A DNA stretch of 64,000 nucleotides from the NCBI RefSeq assembly GCF_000315915.1, contig NC_020185.1, positions 1,178,001 through 1,242,000 on the forward strand. Direction: 5' to 3'. The translations under genes and the position numbers were made by a program. Origin of the DNA: Henningerozyma blattae CBS 6284 (Eukaryota > Ascomycota > Saccharomycetes > Saccharomycetales > Saccharomycetaceae). Below are positions 19,737 through 30,587 of the stretch, one piece after another (position 1 is the stretch's first letter; each line of letters starts with the position of its first letter). The notes under the pieces are model-generated. The model saw nothing but the letters and a program-made list of their open reading frames with translations. It was not told the DNA's origin and did no database searches.

Positions 19737-21272
19737 TCATTCCAATTTCTTTTTTTCATCTAATGTAGATGCACTTCCATCCAATGAAGATGGAGTTGTA
19801 TCTTCATCCAAAGTTATAAGATCATCTTGTTTTGAAGCAGTTTGTCTTTTATCCATTTGTTCTTTCTTTATCATTTCTTCCTGTTCCTTCAAGACATTCA
19901 ATTTAAATTCATTATCATCCAATTTAGATTCTGGTATTTCTTCAAGCTCATTTACTTCTGTACTTTTTAAATCATAAATTGCTTGATCTTCAAATAATTT
20001 ATTAGCAGTGTTATTTTCGACAATTTCTGTTGGATTATGTATTGTTTCATTTGTATCATTTACTGTATCAATTGGAGTTTCGGAAACATCTAATTTTGTA
20101 ATGTTATAAACTGGATCAGGTATTGAACTTAAAACTTTTAAGATTGCCTCATAGTATAGGTTTAATAATGACTTTGATAATAATTCATCAGATTTCATGA
20201 CTTTAGCCTTTAATTCTAATAGTTCTGCGTTGAAAGTGAAAGTTGCACTTAAAACCATTAAAACTGAAGGGATTTTTTCATGTAACCTTAAAAAAAGCCA
20301 AGCTCTTAATTTTTCTGAAAGTACATCATCTGGGACACCATAAGCTTTAATACCACGAGAAACACACGCATGATTTAATTCATCCTTTGATAATGAATTT
20401 ACACCTTCGTATGATATGATTTTATCATCATTCATCGTTCTTTTCAATTCTCTACGGATTTGGGAACGTAACATATTATCATTACCAAATGGAATTATTG
20501 ACATGAATTTAGCCATTGCTACCAATTGAGGGCGTGATAAATTATCCAGCACTGTATCATTTTTAAAGAATCTTGCTATTTCTGAAATTTCCTCCATTGT
20601 AAAAGAATCTAAATTTTTTTCGATTGAAGGGTCATTAATTTTTTTAAAAAATTTGTAAAATTTCAACTTATTTTCTTTTGATTTAATAGAATCGAATTTT
20701 ATGAATACTTTTGATTCTTCTAAAGTATTATGTAAGAATTGAGAAGTCTTTTTCCTTGTTGTGATTAAAGAATCTCTTTTCAAATTTTTTGATTTTTTAG
20801 ATTCATAAGTGGAAGGTAAAAGATTGGGGAAAAGTTTAAGAGCAATTGGCAATAATAATTCAGCAAAAGGTATAATAACAAAGGCAGAGAAGGGGACTAA
20901 TCTTAATATATCCGAAGTAGTTCTTTTCAATTGGATTCTTTCTCTACGAGTTAAATCATAACCAGCCACTTGTTTCGACAATAATTTTGTAGAGATTTTA
21001 ACTTCATATGCTAATAATTTACTGCCATGGACATAATGATTTATTTCATTTTTAATCTTTTGAGATAAAGAAGGGGGTGAGGAGGGAGTAGAAGGGGGAG
21101 TAGAAGAAGGAGTGGAAGGAGGCTTTGAAGCAGGTGGAGTAGATTGATTAGAAGAGTAATATCTTGGGAATAACGGTACTATTGATTTTTGCAATCGATG
21201 ATTCAAAGAATAACATAGACGAATATAACTAATCCTTGAAAATATATGATTTGTTTTATATAATGACGGCAT
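19737..21272 (-). CDS. MDM38: Mitochondrial inner membrane LETM1-family protein Mdm38
   Basis: 511 residues (S. cerevisiae Mdm38 has 573). Mdm38 is the yeast LETM1: it maintains K+/H+ exchange across the inner membrane and helps recruit mitoribosomes for insertion of respiratory-chain subunits. Visible parts are an Arg-rich, acid-free presequence (1-45), a Pro/Ser stretch (about 48-70), the LETM1 signature with DLTRRERIQLKRTTSDILRL leading into one transmembrane helix VPFSAFVIIPFAELLLPIAL, and the matrix ribosome-binding-like domain (about 200-390). The C-terminal 110 residues are acidic with a Lys/Glu coiled coil. The adjacent MIM1 and YAP7 match YOL027C. Confidence 0.95.
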   Translation of the reverse strand: MPSLYKTNHIFSRISYIRLCYSLNHRLQKSIVPLFPRYYSSNQSTPPASKPPSTPSSTPPSTPSSPPSLSQKIKNEINHYVHGSKLLAYEVKISTKLLSKQVAGYDLTRRERIQLKRTTSDILRLVPFSAFVIIPFAELLLPIALKLFPNLLPSTYESKKSKNLKRDSLITTRKKTSQFLHNTLEESKVFIKFDSIKSKENKLKFYKFFKKINDPSIEKNLDSFTMEEISEIARFFKNDTVLDNLSRPQLVAMAKFMSIIPFGNDNMLRSQIRRELKRTMNDDKIISYEGVNSLSKDELNHACVSRGIKAYGVPDDVLSEKLRAWLFLRLHEKIPSVLMVLSATFTFNAELLELKAKVMKSDELLSKSLLNLYYEAILKVLSSIPDPVYNITKLDVSETPIDTVNDTNETIHNPTEIVENNTANKLFEDQAIYDLKSTEVNELEEIPESKLDDNEFKLNVLKEQEEMIKKEQMDKRQTASKQDDLITLDEDTTPSSLDGSASTLDEKKKLE

Positions 21273-21691
21273 CTGTTTAAATACTTTTTTTAAAAAAAAT
21301 TGGAAAAGTAATCAAAAACTGCTTGATAATTCTCTACTTTTTATAGTTAAATAGTAATAATAACAAATGGTGATGTTAATTTATCTTTCTTGTATGATAA
21401 ATTGTAAGGGAAATTTTTTCAGTTTTCTTATTTTAATTTAATTTAATTTTTCTTCTACAGAATTCAATTTCGGAGTAATAAATTCGGAGATGATTCGAAT
21501 TTACTAGTTTTAACTTGACTATCGATGATTAATCATAGTTAGAAGAAAAATACACCATAGCAAAGTACACATATATTTATAAGTTAAAACTATATATTCA
21601 TATATATATATCTAAATAGATATCGTTATCGCTATGTATATAAAGATATAGAATTGTAGAGGCATGCAGTAATTGATTGTATAAAAAATAT
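21273..21691. other. MDM38 promoter and MIM1 3' spacer
   Basis: 419 bp of AT-rich DNA with a dense run of TA dinucleotides near 21585-21630. No gene or clear motif seen. Confidence 0.5.
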
Positions 21692-22012
21692 CTATATAAA
21701 CGAACTCTTCTCAAATTTATTTTGTTGAGGCAAGCCTGGGCTCAATTGTTCAACTCGAGAACGAGGATAAACTTTGAAAGTTGTTGGAGAGTTAGAACGT
21801 ACTGTAGGGAACCAAGAAGAAGGTAAGAATCTCCAAGCAAATTCATGAGCAAACAATTCACCTAAACCCAACATGAAACCGTTGATCAAGGGAAGAATCA
21901 AGTTGATGGCACAGGAGGTAGCATAGTTGATAGATACCAGACTCTTGCTCTTATTTTGTTTTAAGGTTTGATCGTTATCCTTTGACATTGTCTTTGTGAA
22001 AAAGTATTTCAT
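21692..22012 (-). CDS. MIM1: Mitochondrial outer membrane import protein Mim1
   Basis: 106 residues against 113. Mim1 forms the MIM complex that inserts alpha-helical proteins into the outer mitochondrial membrane and assists TOM assembly. The single transmembrane segment and its flank, CAINLILPLINGFMLGLGEL followed by FAHEFAWRF (about residues 34-62), carry the Gly-based helix-packing pattern GxxxGxG of the family. The C-terminus has KVYPRSR, also present in S. cerevisiae. The N-terminal soluble part is shorter and less acidic than in S. cerevisiae, and a second Met (MSKDN) eight codons in is an alternative start. The order YAP7-MDM38-MIM1 matches YOL028C-YOL026C. Confidence 0.93.
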   Translation of the reverse strand: MKYFFTKTMSKDNDQTLKQNKSKSLVSINYATSCAINLILPLINGFMLGLGELFAHEFAWRFLPSSWFPTVRSNSPTTFKVYPRSRVEQLSPGLPQQNKFEKSSFI

Positions 22013-22235
22013 TTATTACCGTTAAGTATACTGGCTTTTTTTATTTTTATTTTTATATATATATATATATATAATTTTCTTAGTATTTTTCTTAGATTTA
22101 AAATATTTAAAGTATGTGAAATTTAGCATTTGAAAAGTTGAAAGACAAGGCATAATTCCGAAGAAAATGTCTAGAATTGGGTATTCGTTTGTAAATATCT
22201 CCGTCGGTGATGTTCCAATCTGAAACAGAGCACCC

Positions 22236-22451
22236 GGACATTCTCTACCGGACACTCTGGCCATGGACAAACAGGCTTAGGACGAAAAGGCCTCGGACAA
22301 ACTGATCCCGGACACTATGGCCTTGGACAGACTGATCTAGGACACTGTTGTTTCGGACACCTCCATGGAATTCCCGGACACATCCGTGGTTTGATCGGAC
22401 ATAAACTCGGACGGACACAATTCGGACAGTAGTTCGGACACTCTCCAGTCC
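22236..22451 (+). repeat. Imperfect 15-bp minisatellite with GGACA core
   Basis: About fourteen direct copies of a GGACA-headed unit lie in 216 bp between MIM1 and the next gene. The first unit is 14 bp, the next seven are 15 bp, then two of 21 bp, then shorter units of 11-12 bp. Only the GGAC(A) head is constant; the rest of each unit varies. On the minus strand, two frames stay open, giving degenerate V-x-x-x-S/F pentapeptides or Cys-Pro repeats, but neither begins with a credible start. The region is GC-richer than its surroundings. Confidence 0.85.
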
Positions 22452-23309
22452 GGTCGAGAGTGGTCCATGCGGCTGTGTTGTCCAACTCAAGTACCCGTGA
22501 GTTTATATCCATGTCTGGACATTTGCCTACCTTCCTCTTTCACAAATGTCCAAGTACCATCATTTGTCATTTTTCCTGATCTGTCCTATGGTTTGTCCTC
22601 TCATTTCACTTCTGCCAGCGTGGACCACAACGACAACATTGACCATTACAAAAAGCTCATCACAACATGGCATCATATCACATCTCCACGGAGATCGTCA
22701 ACAATGGGATAAGCCAGCAAGACTACGACTACGACTAAGACTAAGACTACGACTACATCAAGATGCGTCACAACAAACACAGGCTCTGTTTGTTAAAGTG
22801 TTTTTGCCGCTCTTGGCGTGTATTACATATATATAATACAACACATATGCCTATATATAAGTATATATAATTATATATACTTATATATTATTCCATGACT
22901 TATATGCTATGTCACATTTAATATCGCCGGCTATAAAAAAATTAGAACTTATTATATAATAAAACCTTCTATTTAGTAGGCAAAAACATCCCGAACGGGA
23001 TCAACAAAAACTATACTCAGATAACAATAATTCTCGACTTTCTCGACTTTCTCGACTCGAGACAACTCGGATAAATCACGAAAATAAAAATAATTATAAA
23101 CAAAGCAAATCGAAAAAAAACTAGAAATAAAAAAAGAAAAAAAATAAATAAATAAATAAATTCAAAAATAAATAATAAATAAAACAAAAAGAAGAAGAGT
23201 AGAGGCAAAACAATAGTTCAAATAAATCGCTAAGATAAATAGATAAACAAACATATTCCAAGTTGAAATTCAATTTTGAAAACAATAAACAAAGTAGATA
23301 ATCTTGGAA
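22452..23309 (+). promoter_or_regulatory. Upstream region of the Asn-rich gene, with hexamer and nonamer repeats
   Basis: Holds (GACTAC/GACTAA)6 at 22721-22756 and three exact copies of TTCTCGACT at 23031-23057, then an A-rich leader up to the start codon at 23310. TGTCC-containing sequences (the complement of GGACA) continue to about 22590. No gene is supported. The A-rich stretch at 23105-23170 fits a transcribed 5' leader. Confidence 0.5.
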
Positions 23310-26300
23310 ATGACTAGTCATCTGGTTCCATTATCCAATGTGATGAGTTCAAACCTACAAGATATTAAAGAAGAAGACGATATACATATTACCCCAGTTT
23401 ACACTGATCAAAGTACTATTAGTTTGTTAAAAGAATCTTCCTCGTCGTTTTGCAGTTCTATGATGGGCATCACCCAAGGTTTCTCAGATTCAAATAATAG
23501 CACCAATAATTTAGATAATAATAATACTACGAGTAATAATTCTACAAATAATTCTACAAACAACACGACAAATTTGATTTTGAGTAATACAAATAGTAAA
23601 TCAATGGATTTCCAAATCGATCCCATAAACGGCAATATAAATATCAATTTGAATTCGCCGCATAATGAAAATAATTCGATCATTCAGCGATTAGATGCCA
23701 CTGCGTTGAACTCTACATCCACAGCCACAAATTCCACTTCAACATCAATCATTAATAATACAACAAACCTGACAAATGATACGAATAATACTACAATTAA
23801 TAATTTTAGTACGAGCAATCTGCTTACTCTGGATAATCCTCATGATTTACATCTGAATAAGGATATATCAATAGACCCTTACCATAACATCATCATGAAT
23901 CATCAAAAGACTCCCTTGTTATCCACTTCAAATGATTTAGATCATACTCCAAGTTTATTATTAAGCAATCCAAACTCCACTTATAAGAGTAATAGTAAAG
24001 AAGAATTATCATTATTGCCACCATTACCGAATACAATAGATAATGTAACTGATCATGGGTTTGCATCTTCTATCTTACAATCAACCCCCATAGATAATGT
24101 AATTCAAACAGATCAAAGAAATATTAATAGTAATATTTCATCCAATGCTGATGCTAATAATAGCACAAATAATATCATAAATAATAATACCCCAGCTAGT
24201 GCTACTACTACAACAACTACTACTACTATAAATAATAATAATAGCAATAATGGTAATAATAATGGTAATAATAATGGTAATATTAATAATGATAACATAT
24301 TAGACATCACTTCTAATTCAAATGATGAATTAGAAATTAAAGGACAATTAGAAAATCAAAATATTTTAAATTTAAATTATAATCATGATACTGATAGTCT
24401 GGTCTTACCAAAGAGTGATTTTTCTGATGCAGCAATGGCTTTTGATTTGTCACCAGAATTTAAAATATTATCAAATGATTTGAAAAATGATGAACAAAGT
24501 CATCTGTTATCCCCAAATTTATTAAATGATTCGATTGTTCAACCAATAAAATCTCCTAGATTATTATTAAAAAAAACTTTTTCCAATTCGCTCTTGAATA
24601 GTCCAAATCATCACTCAGATAATGATATTAATAACTCAAAATCACCAAAATTAAATAGCACAAGATTAAATCATTCAAATTCTACTACAACCAATTTTTT
24701 ATTATCGAAATCAAATTCGTTCCAACAAAAGAATTCAGCAATTTTAAATTCATTTAATGAAAATTCATTCATTAATTCTGGTAATACCACCAATACTACC
24801 ATTTTATCTTCACCAAATTCAAACATTTACCAAAATTTAGATTCGAAAAGTCTTTCTTATTTACAAAAAAATACTGAACCTACTGATTATATAGACCATG
24901 ATACTGATATCCTATCAAGTAATTTATTGATGGAAGGAATTGGTATTAATATGCCCACTCTTAATATCCCCAGATCAAGTATCACAAGAAATAATAGTTT
25001 AAGTATTAATAGCATGAAAGAAAATAATACATCAATAAACACAACTGCTAGCACTACTAACACTAACACTACCCTTCCTTCTCTTACCTCTAACAATAAT
25101 GTAAGTTCAAATAATAATGATAGTTTCGATAATTCCAAAAATAATACTGATGATTCTAAAGGTATTAAAAGAATTCCTTTATTAAGAAGAGCTTCAAGTG
25201 TATTAAGAAGAAGAACTTCTTTAAAGAGAAAGAATAAAAATAAAGATGGAAAAGATGTTAAAGATGGGAAAAATGATATTTCTCAATCTAATGGAAATAT
25301 AAATAATATTACCAATAACAGTAACAATTCTCAATCTAATAGCAATTTAACTAATAATGTAATTATGGACAATAAGATACCTTTTCCAAATTATACAAAA
25401 TCACCACCAACGACCCCTCATTTAAATGGTTCTTCATTTGATTCAAATACACAAAAATTTAATTTACAGCCACATACTCCTAGAGCAAGGAATATTTCAA
25501 ATGCTACGGTTCTAAGTGATCTTCAAAAACAAATTCAACTTCAAAAGAAAGAAAGTAATATGGATGAGTTGCATTATGTAACTCAAATAGATGTTGATGT
25601 TGAACCATTGCCTGATTATAAAAATTCAAGAAATGGTGATGTGAGTCGAAGCCCATCTTTTGGTTCTAAAGTTAAAAGAAGCATATCCAGAATAATTAGT
25701 ACCAATAAAAGTTCATCTAATCAAAGTAAACCAGCCTCTAGAACCTCTAGTACATCTTCTAACAAAAATAACCCTACTACTAACAATAACATTAATGCCA
25801 ATAGCGTTAATGTAGATATTTCTAAAATTTATAACCATCAAAAATCATTGTCCCAACATAAAACTGATGTAATGGAAACTCCTGAAAAAAAATCGTTTGT
25901 CGCATCATCTCCAAATCATAAGAGAGATTCTGAAACTCCAACTTACATTCATCCCAAACCTATTAGTAGAAATAGTACAATAGATGGTTCTTCGAAGGGA
26001 GCCCTTAATAAAAATGAAAACTTCAAAACTTATAATTCATCAAGTTCTATTCCTACTTTAAAAAATGATGAAATAACGGTTGATATTGATAAACTAACAC
26101 AAACAATTCCTGTTATTACAGTCACTGATGGTATTAATGGTGGGTCTTCAAATTCTGTTCAAATCCAATCTAATTTAGCCTTAGACGATGTGTTTCAATC
26201 AAATCGTGGTAAAATTGAACAAGGTTATGGAAATGACAGAAAGGAAAATTCTAAACCACAAATGATATCATTAAAAGAATATATTAGTATCCTTTTGAAA

Positions 26301-26465
26301 CAACAACACACAGAAGATGAAAGGTTTGCCAAATTAGAAGAGGAATTCACCGATTGTGGTTGGTGCTCTAAAGAGGATATTCAAATTTTAAAGCATAAAC
26401 GGATATTGATGAATAAAAGATGGGCAGAAAGGATCTCATATTATCAAAGCAGAATTGACGCATAA
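23310..26465 (+). CDS. Large Asn/Ser/Thr-rich protein of unknown function
   Basis: 1051 residues from the ATG at 23310. I do not recognise it with confidence. Most of it is Asn/Ser/Thr-rich low complexity with many poly-Asn runs. More informative islands are: RIPLLRRASSVLRRRTSLKR (about residue 625, strongly basic with RRxS sites), PHTPRARNIS and PPTTPH (proline-directed phosphorylation-like), SPSFGSKVKRSISRIISTNK (about 780), and a well-conserved-looking C-terminal domain of about 65 residues with LKEYISILLKQQHTEDERFA, FTDCGWCSKEDI and NKRWAERISYYQ, probably helical. No signal peptide or membrane segment. The layout suggests a scaffold or regulatory protein, for example of the cell cortex; an AFR1/YER158C-like identity crossed my mind but is unverified. 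It diverges from MIM1 across the minisatellite. Confidence 0.8.
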   Translation: MTSHLVPLSNVMSSNLQDIKEEDDIHITPVYTDQSTISLLKESSSSFCSSMMGITQGFSDSNNSTNNLDNNNTTSNNSTNNSTNNTTNLILSNTNSKSMDFQIDPINGNININLNSPHNENNSIIQRLDATALNSTSTATNSTSTSIINNTTNLTNDTNNTTINNFSTSNLLTLDNPHDLHLNKDISIDPYHNIIMNHQKTPLLSTSNDLDHTPSLLLSNPNSTYKSNSKEELSLLPPLPNTIDNVTDHGFASSILQSTPIDNVIQTDQRNINSNISSNADANNSTNNIINNNTPASATTTTTTTTINNNNSNNGNNNGNNNGNINNDNILDITSNSNDELEIKGQLENQNILNLNYNHDTDSLVLPKSDFSDAAMAFDLSPEFKILSNDLKNDEQSHLLSPNLLNDSIVQPIKSPRLLLKKTFSNSLLNSPNHHSDNDINNSKSPKLNSTRLNHSNSTTTNFLLSKSNSFQQKNSAILNSFNENSFINSGNTTNTTILSSPNSNIYQNLDSKSLSYLQKNTEPTDYIDHDTDILSSNLLMEGIGINMPTLNIPRSSITRNNSLSINSMKENNTSINTTASTTNTNTTLPSLTSNNNVSSNNNDSFDNSKNNTDDSKGIKRIPLLRRASSVLRRRTSLKRKNKNKDGKDVKDGKNDISQSNGNINNITNNSNNSQSNSNLTNNVIMDNKIPFPNYTKSPPTTPHLNGSSFDSNTQKFNLQPHTPRARNISNATVLSDLQKQIQLQKKESNMDELHYVTQIDVDVEPLPDYKNSRNGDVSRSPSFGSKVKRSISRIISTNKSSSNQSKPASRTSSTSSNKNNPTTNNNINANSVNVDISKIYNHQKSLSQHKTDVMETPEKKSFVASSPNHKRDSETPTYIHPKPISRNSTIDGSSKGALNKNENFKTYNSSSSIPTLKNDEITVDIDKLTQTIPVITVTDGINGGSSNSVQIQSNLALDDVFQSNRGKIEQGYGNDRKENSKPQMISLKEYISILLKQQHTEDERFAKLEEEFTDCGWCSKEDIQILKHKRILMNKRWAERISYYQSRIDA

Positions 26466-29400
26466 CATTACAAAAAGCATACATATTCAAACTTCGCATT
26501 CTACATAATTATATATATATTATTTTGATATAATATTCTACGCATTTTTTATTTATTTTAATGAATTAACGTTAACTTTTTTTAACGTATATATCTTCTC
26601 ATTTTTTAAATAGGCTTTGTTCTGTGGTGAGAAGCCAAGTTTATTGTTTCAAGATAATGATTGAAAGTTGAATTATAGTCTAGTAATTATGTCTAACTCT
26701 TACTAAGAATATTTTTAGAGATATACAAGTTAACCGCATTAAGTATAGACAATGAAGTTATAAAATTTATGGACAAAACTGTAATAATGTTATTTTACAA
26801 TACAATAAGTTGATAAAATACTTTCTTTTAACAGAGCTTTTACAAATACTTGAAATAATAATAATAAAAAAAATTTGGTTGATTAGCTCTATATGTCTAA
26901 AATAAGAAAGTGCTATTGTTACTAAAAATCCTGAAAGTAGCTATATTGAATAAAATTCAATATAATTCTTATAGGGAAATACTAGATAAAAATGTTTTCC
27001 AATCTGCTAGATTAATTACTTGTAAGACAGTTTCAAAAATAGTTATTACTAAATTTGTAACGGAACCTTCACCACAGAATAGTTGTATTTATACAAGAAT
27101 TTATAAATATTTTAAGAGAAGAACTAAGTTGGACCTAAATATCATACTGCAGGAAAAATTCTTATGAAATGCTACTGGTATAAATTATTCTGGATATCTT
27201 TTAAGAAAAGCATTATTTTTTAGAAAAATACATGATATGTATACCTCGGTATGATCAATAATAGAGTTCTTAAACTAATTAGAAGGGCATATAGCAAGTA
27301 AGTGTACACTAGGAACCGCAAGCCATACTACAACAGTTGTGGAAAGATACTACTACCTTCGTCTAGAATTCTAAAAAAAATTGTATCTTTATTCCTCAGA
27401 AGGATGAACCTCTCCATACTTCATACATGTAAATGGTTGAATATTAATAATCACATAGAGAAGAACAAAGAAAAATATTCTTACTTACAGATGGCTAGTT
27501 CACTAAGAGAGAAATTTTTTCAGAATAACAAGGATATTTAGCATGTGGAACTTAGGCATTTTTGTTCTTATGTTAGTAATTAAAGAAAATTATTAGAAGA
27601 AAATGAGAAAATTTTTATGAAACCTTAAATTTATTTAATACTATTCAGCTTTTAGATGAATCTCAAAAAAGTACTGATACCAAGTACCCCTTCATGTTAA
27701 TTTATTATTTATGAGTAATTACAATTATACACGAAATCGTAATCTTCTCGAAAATTGTATTGCTCAAAAAGAAAGCCGATACAGAAAGTGTTATTAGGAT
27801 TAAATACTTCTTTCAAATTGACCAAATATTATGCGAGAAGCCTAACCATGGGGCAAAATATTTATATGGAAAAAGTGTTGCGGTGTAAGTCATATTTTTC
27901 TAAACTTGGTGTTTTCTACACTCTAATGTATGAGATGGGTTGAAACAGTTAGCAAAAGTGATGGGTATAAATTTAATTTAACACTGCATTAGGTCATATC
28001 TTTCCATATATCTTTAGAGATTATTCTGGTGAGGTAATAAAAATGATAAACATAGGTGAGATATCCATCCGTATCTCTATTGTAGGTTTAAGTCTAATCT
28101 AATAAACTATTCTGAGTATACTCTTATTCAAAATATTAACCGAAAGCTCTTTCCTGATAAAGAAAATTTCACTTTTAAAACACTACGATATCAGTAATAA
28201 TTCTGAGCAATATAATGCTTCTGTAAATTGTGGGAAACTTTGTGTTGAAGTGGGAACATATGCGAGATAAAAGTGATAAAAGTGATGCTTTAACTTAACG
28301 AGCTTTAACAAGTTTCTAATCTCTTAATGTCTAGACTCTAAAGTAGGAGTATGCTTTAGACAATTCTCAGTGAGGTTTGAAAATAAATCCTTAAATTATT
28401 AAGATACCTGTTCTAAATAGACATACAGTATATTCGGCTGAGTGATATGTCTAGAGATTCTGCATTATAAGACATATTCTGTCTTTGAAAATATTTAAAA
28501 TGTTTCCACTCTAGTCCGTATATATTTGAGGAATTAGAAAGTTTATTTCATATTTCAAAATTCATAAAATAAATAAGAACTAAGTATATAGAATACAAAT
28601 AATAATGGTAGTAGTTAGGATAACATTCTAAAGGAATTCTGCAAAATATGTAAGGGACTAATGTTGAATTATGTTTAAACAAAGCTTAGATAAAAAAGGT
28701 AATACATATTCAGTAATACGTAACTTAATTCAACTTCTTTTTTCTCACATTATTAAAAACAATTATATTTTCTATTTAATGAAGTCATTTGCATAATTTG
28801 ATAGGCATAACATGCAGTCTTATTCCGGAACTATTCGTAATTATATTTCGGTAGCTATTCTTCCACTCAAATTATTCTAAGGGCTTTTCGAATTCTAAAT
28901 AGTACATATGTGTCTAACTGTTCAAGCCATATCTTTTATTTTGCAAGCCTCCATTTCCTAAAATGGACAAGGAGATTTTTTCTATAACCTTCAAAAATAT
29001 AAAAAATTACTCTAGAACTAATTTGGCCAGCATCAGAATCTATTAGAGTTCATACAGTTGTGAGAACTTAGTGGTGGTTTATATTTCAATCAATTGGAAA
29101 AAATTATCATCGTATCCTTGAATTAATAATAAAATTAGTAGAAAAGTTCATTCATTAGTATTCTATCGTATTCAAATGTATTTTCAATATTCTTCTGCCT
29201 TCATATTTTTAGTTATGGCTGAGATATTCCTAACGCATCTTGAATTACTGCCTATATCAAGTTTATTAGGCGTTTGAAAAAATTCACCTTACTAAGGCTA
29301 TTTTTCGAGATATTGAAATATATCAACTTTGATATTGTGTAATGACACTTGACACGGTTATAAAATGGTTCTATAAAGGAGTACTGGATCACTATATCAA

Positions 29401-30587
29401 TCATAGCAATATAGACTACTCAGAAAAATAATTTAGAATTTGACGTCTCTAGTTACCGTGTATGTATTATTTAATCTTTAGATGTCTTGGGTGGTATAGT
29501 AATAGATTATATTCTAGTTAATGCTTATAGTATTATATACAATATATTCTGTTAAGCTTATGAACCAGGCCTGGAATTAAATATATACATAGTTGAGGGA
29601 GTATCAATCACGTGAAGCGTGTAACTGTATATCATGATTTATATCCACATATGTTCTTAACATTTTCCTTTTTAGTTATTAAATATTGTTCTATAATTAC
29701 ATTTTATATTTTTGATTTTTTAATATATTTCGTTACTTTTTTTGTATTGTAAACAAATAAGCCTAATTATAAATTATCGACAAAATGTAGGTGCTTGGAA
29801 ATTTAAGTAGCTAACTTCCAATAACCTACCGTATACTATATTTTCAAAGATACTAATCAATATACCTGTCCTTAAGTGTTAGATATTTATGGTCTTTATA
29901 CGTAAAGCAGTAGATATATTGTTTCAGGATAAATGAGAGTATACGTTGCTAATAAAACCCCATTTAGATAATTACTTGTAGTCAAATGGAGTATATCATG
30001 TAACTACTACAGGATTTACTAATATATACAATACTTGTGAGGTTAATTAGGTGAAAAATTTTCCACCTATAGATGACAATGAATTGACTTCTCTTGTTTA
30101 AAACAAAATATATAAATTACGAACTTTTTATTTGATGTCTAATCTTTGTATTTTATATATTTTATAGCATTTTTATTCCTACTCAAAAGGGTAGGAGGTT
30201 TCTACATTATTATATACTCACCAAAAAAGAGTTATTCCCTAAATTATGACTTACAAGGGATTCTATTGGTGTACAGTAAGAATGTTAAGCGTAAAATATT
30301 ACATACTATGCGATGCTTTTTATACAACCTACATTCCCGAAATATAAATAGAGACCGGTTTTTATATACTTCTGTAGTTTTGTATACGTTATTTAACAAT
30401 CAGAACAAATAATACCATAAGGTTCCGACAAAGAAGTTAATTTTTTGGTACCTACAAGCAATGAGACCAACAAGGGTAAAGTAAATATTAACCTCACAAC
30501 TTGCTTCACCATACCCAACTACTTAATGAGATCAATGGAGTTAATGACAAAAGGATATTACAATATCATACTATCTAAATTAATACA
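26466..30587. other. Gene desert, part 1
   Basis: 4.1 kb with no supportable gene. Scattered short open frames (26910-27167, 27302-27541, 27755-27943, 30146-30412) are interrupted by many stops, mostly lack ATG starts, and match nothing I know. Base composition is AT-rich but less repetitive than the promoters elsewhere; the texture is that of decayed coding DNA. An ATCACGTG (29607-29614) fits a CDEI/Cbf1 octamer and is followed by AT-rich DNA, but no CDEIII (TTTCCGAA core) is found at the right distance. Confidence 0.6.

Noticed and set aside
22245..22512. Minus-strand repeat-protein frames over the GGACA array (pentapeptide or Cys-Pro repeats)
   Set aside because: Unit length changes from 15 to 14, 21, 12 and 11 bp, which breaks any long reading frame, and there is no convincing start or promoter.
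26910..27943. Possible retrotransposon remnants in the desert
   Set aside because: No reverse transcriptase, integrase or LTR-type ends (TG...CA with a flanking duplication) were recognisable.
29607..29780. Point centromere: ATCACGTG (CDEI) followed by AT-rich DNA
   Set aside because: No CDEIII with a TTTCCGAA-type core at 80-170 bp on either side; the region is not centromere-linked by gene order. An unconventional centromere cannot be excluded from sequence alone.
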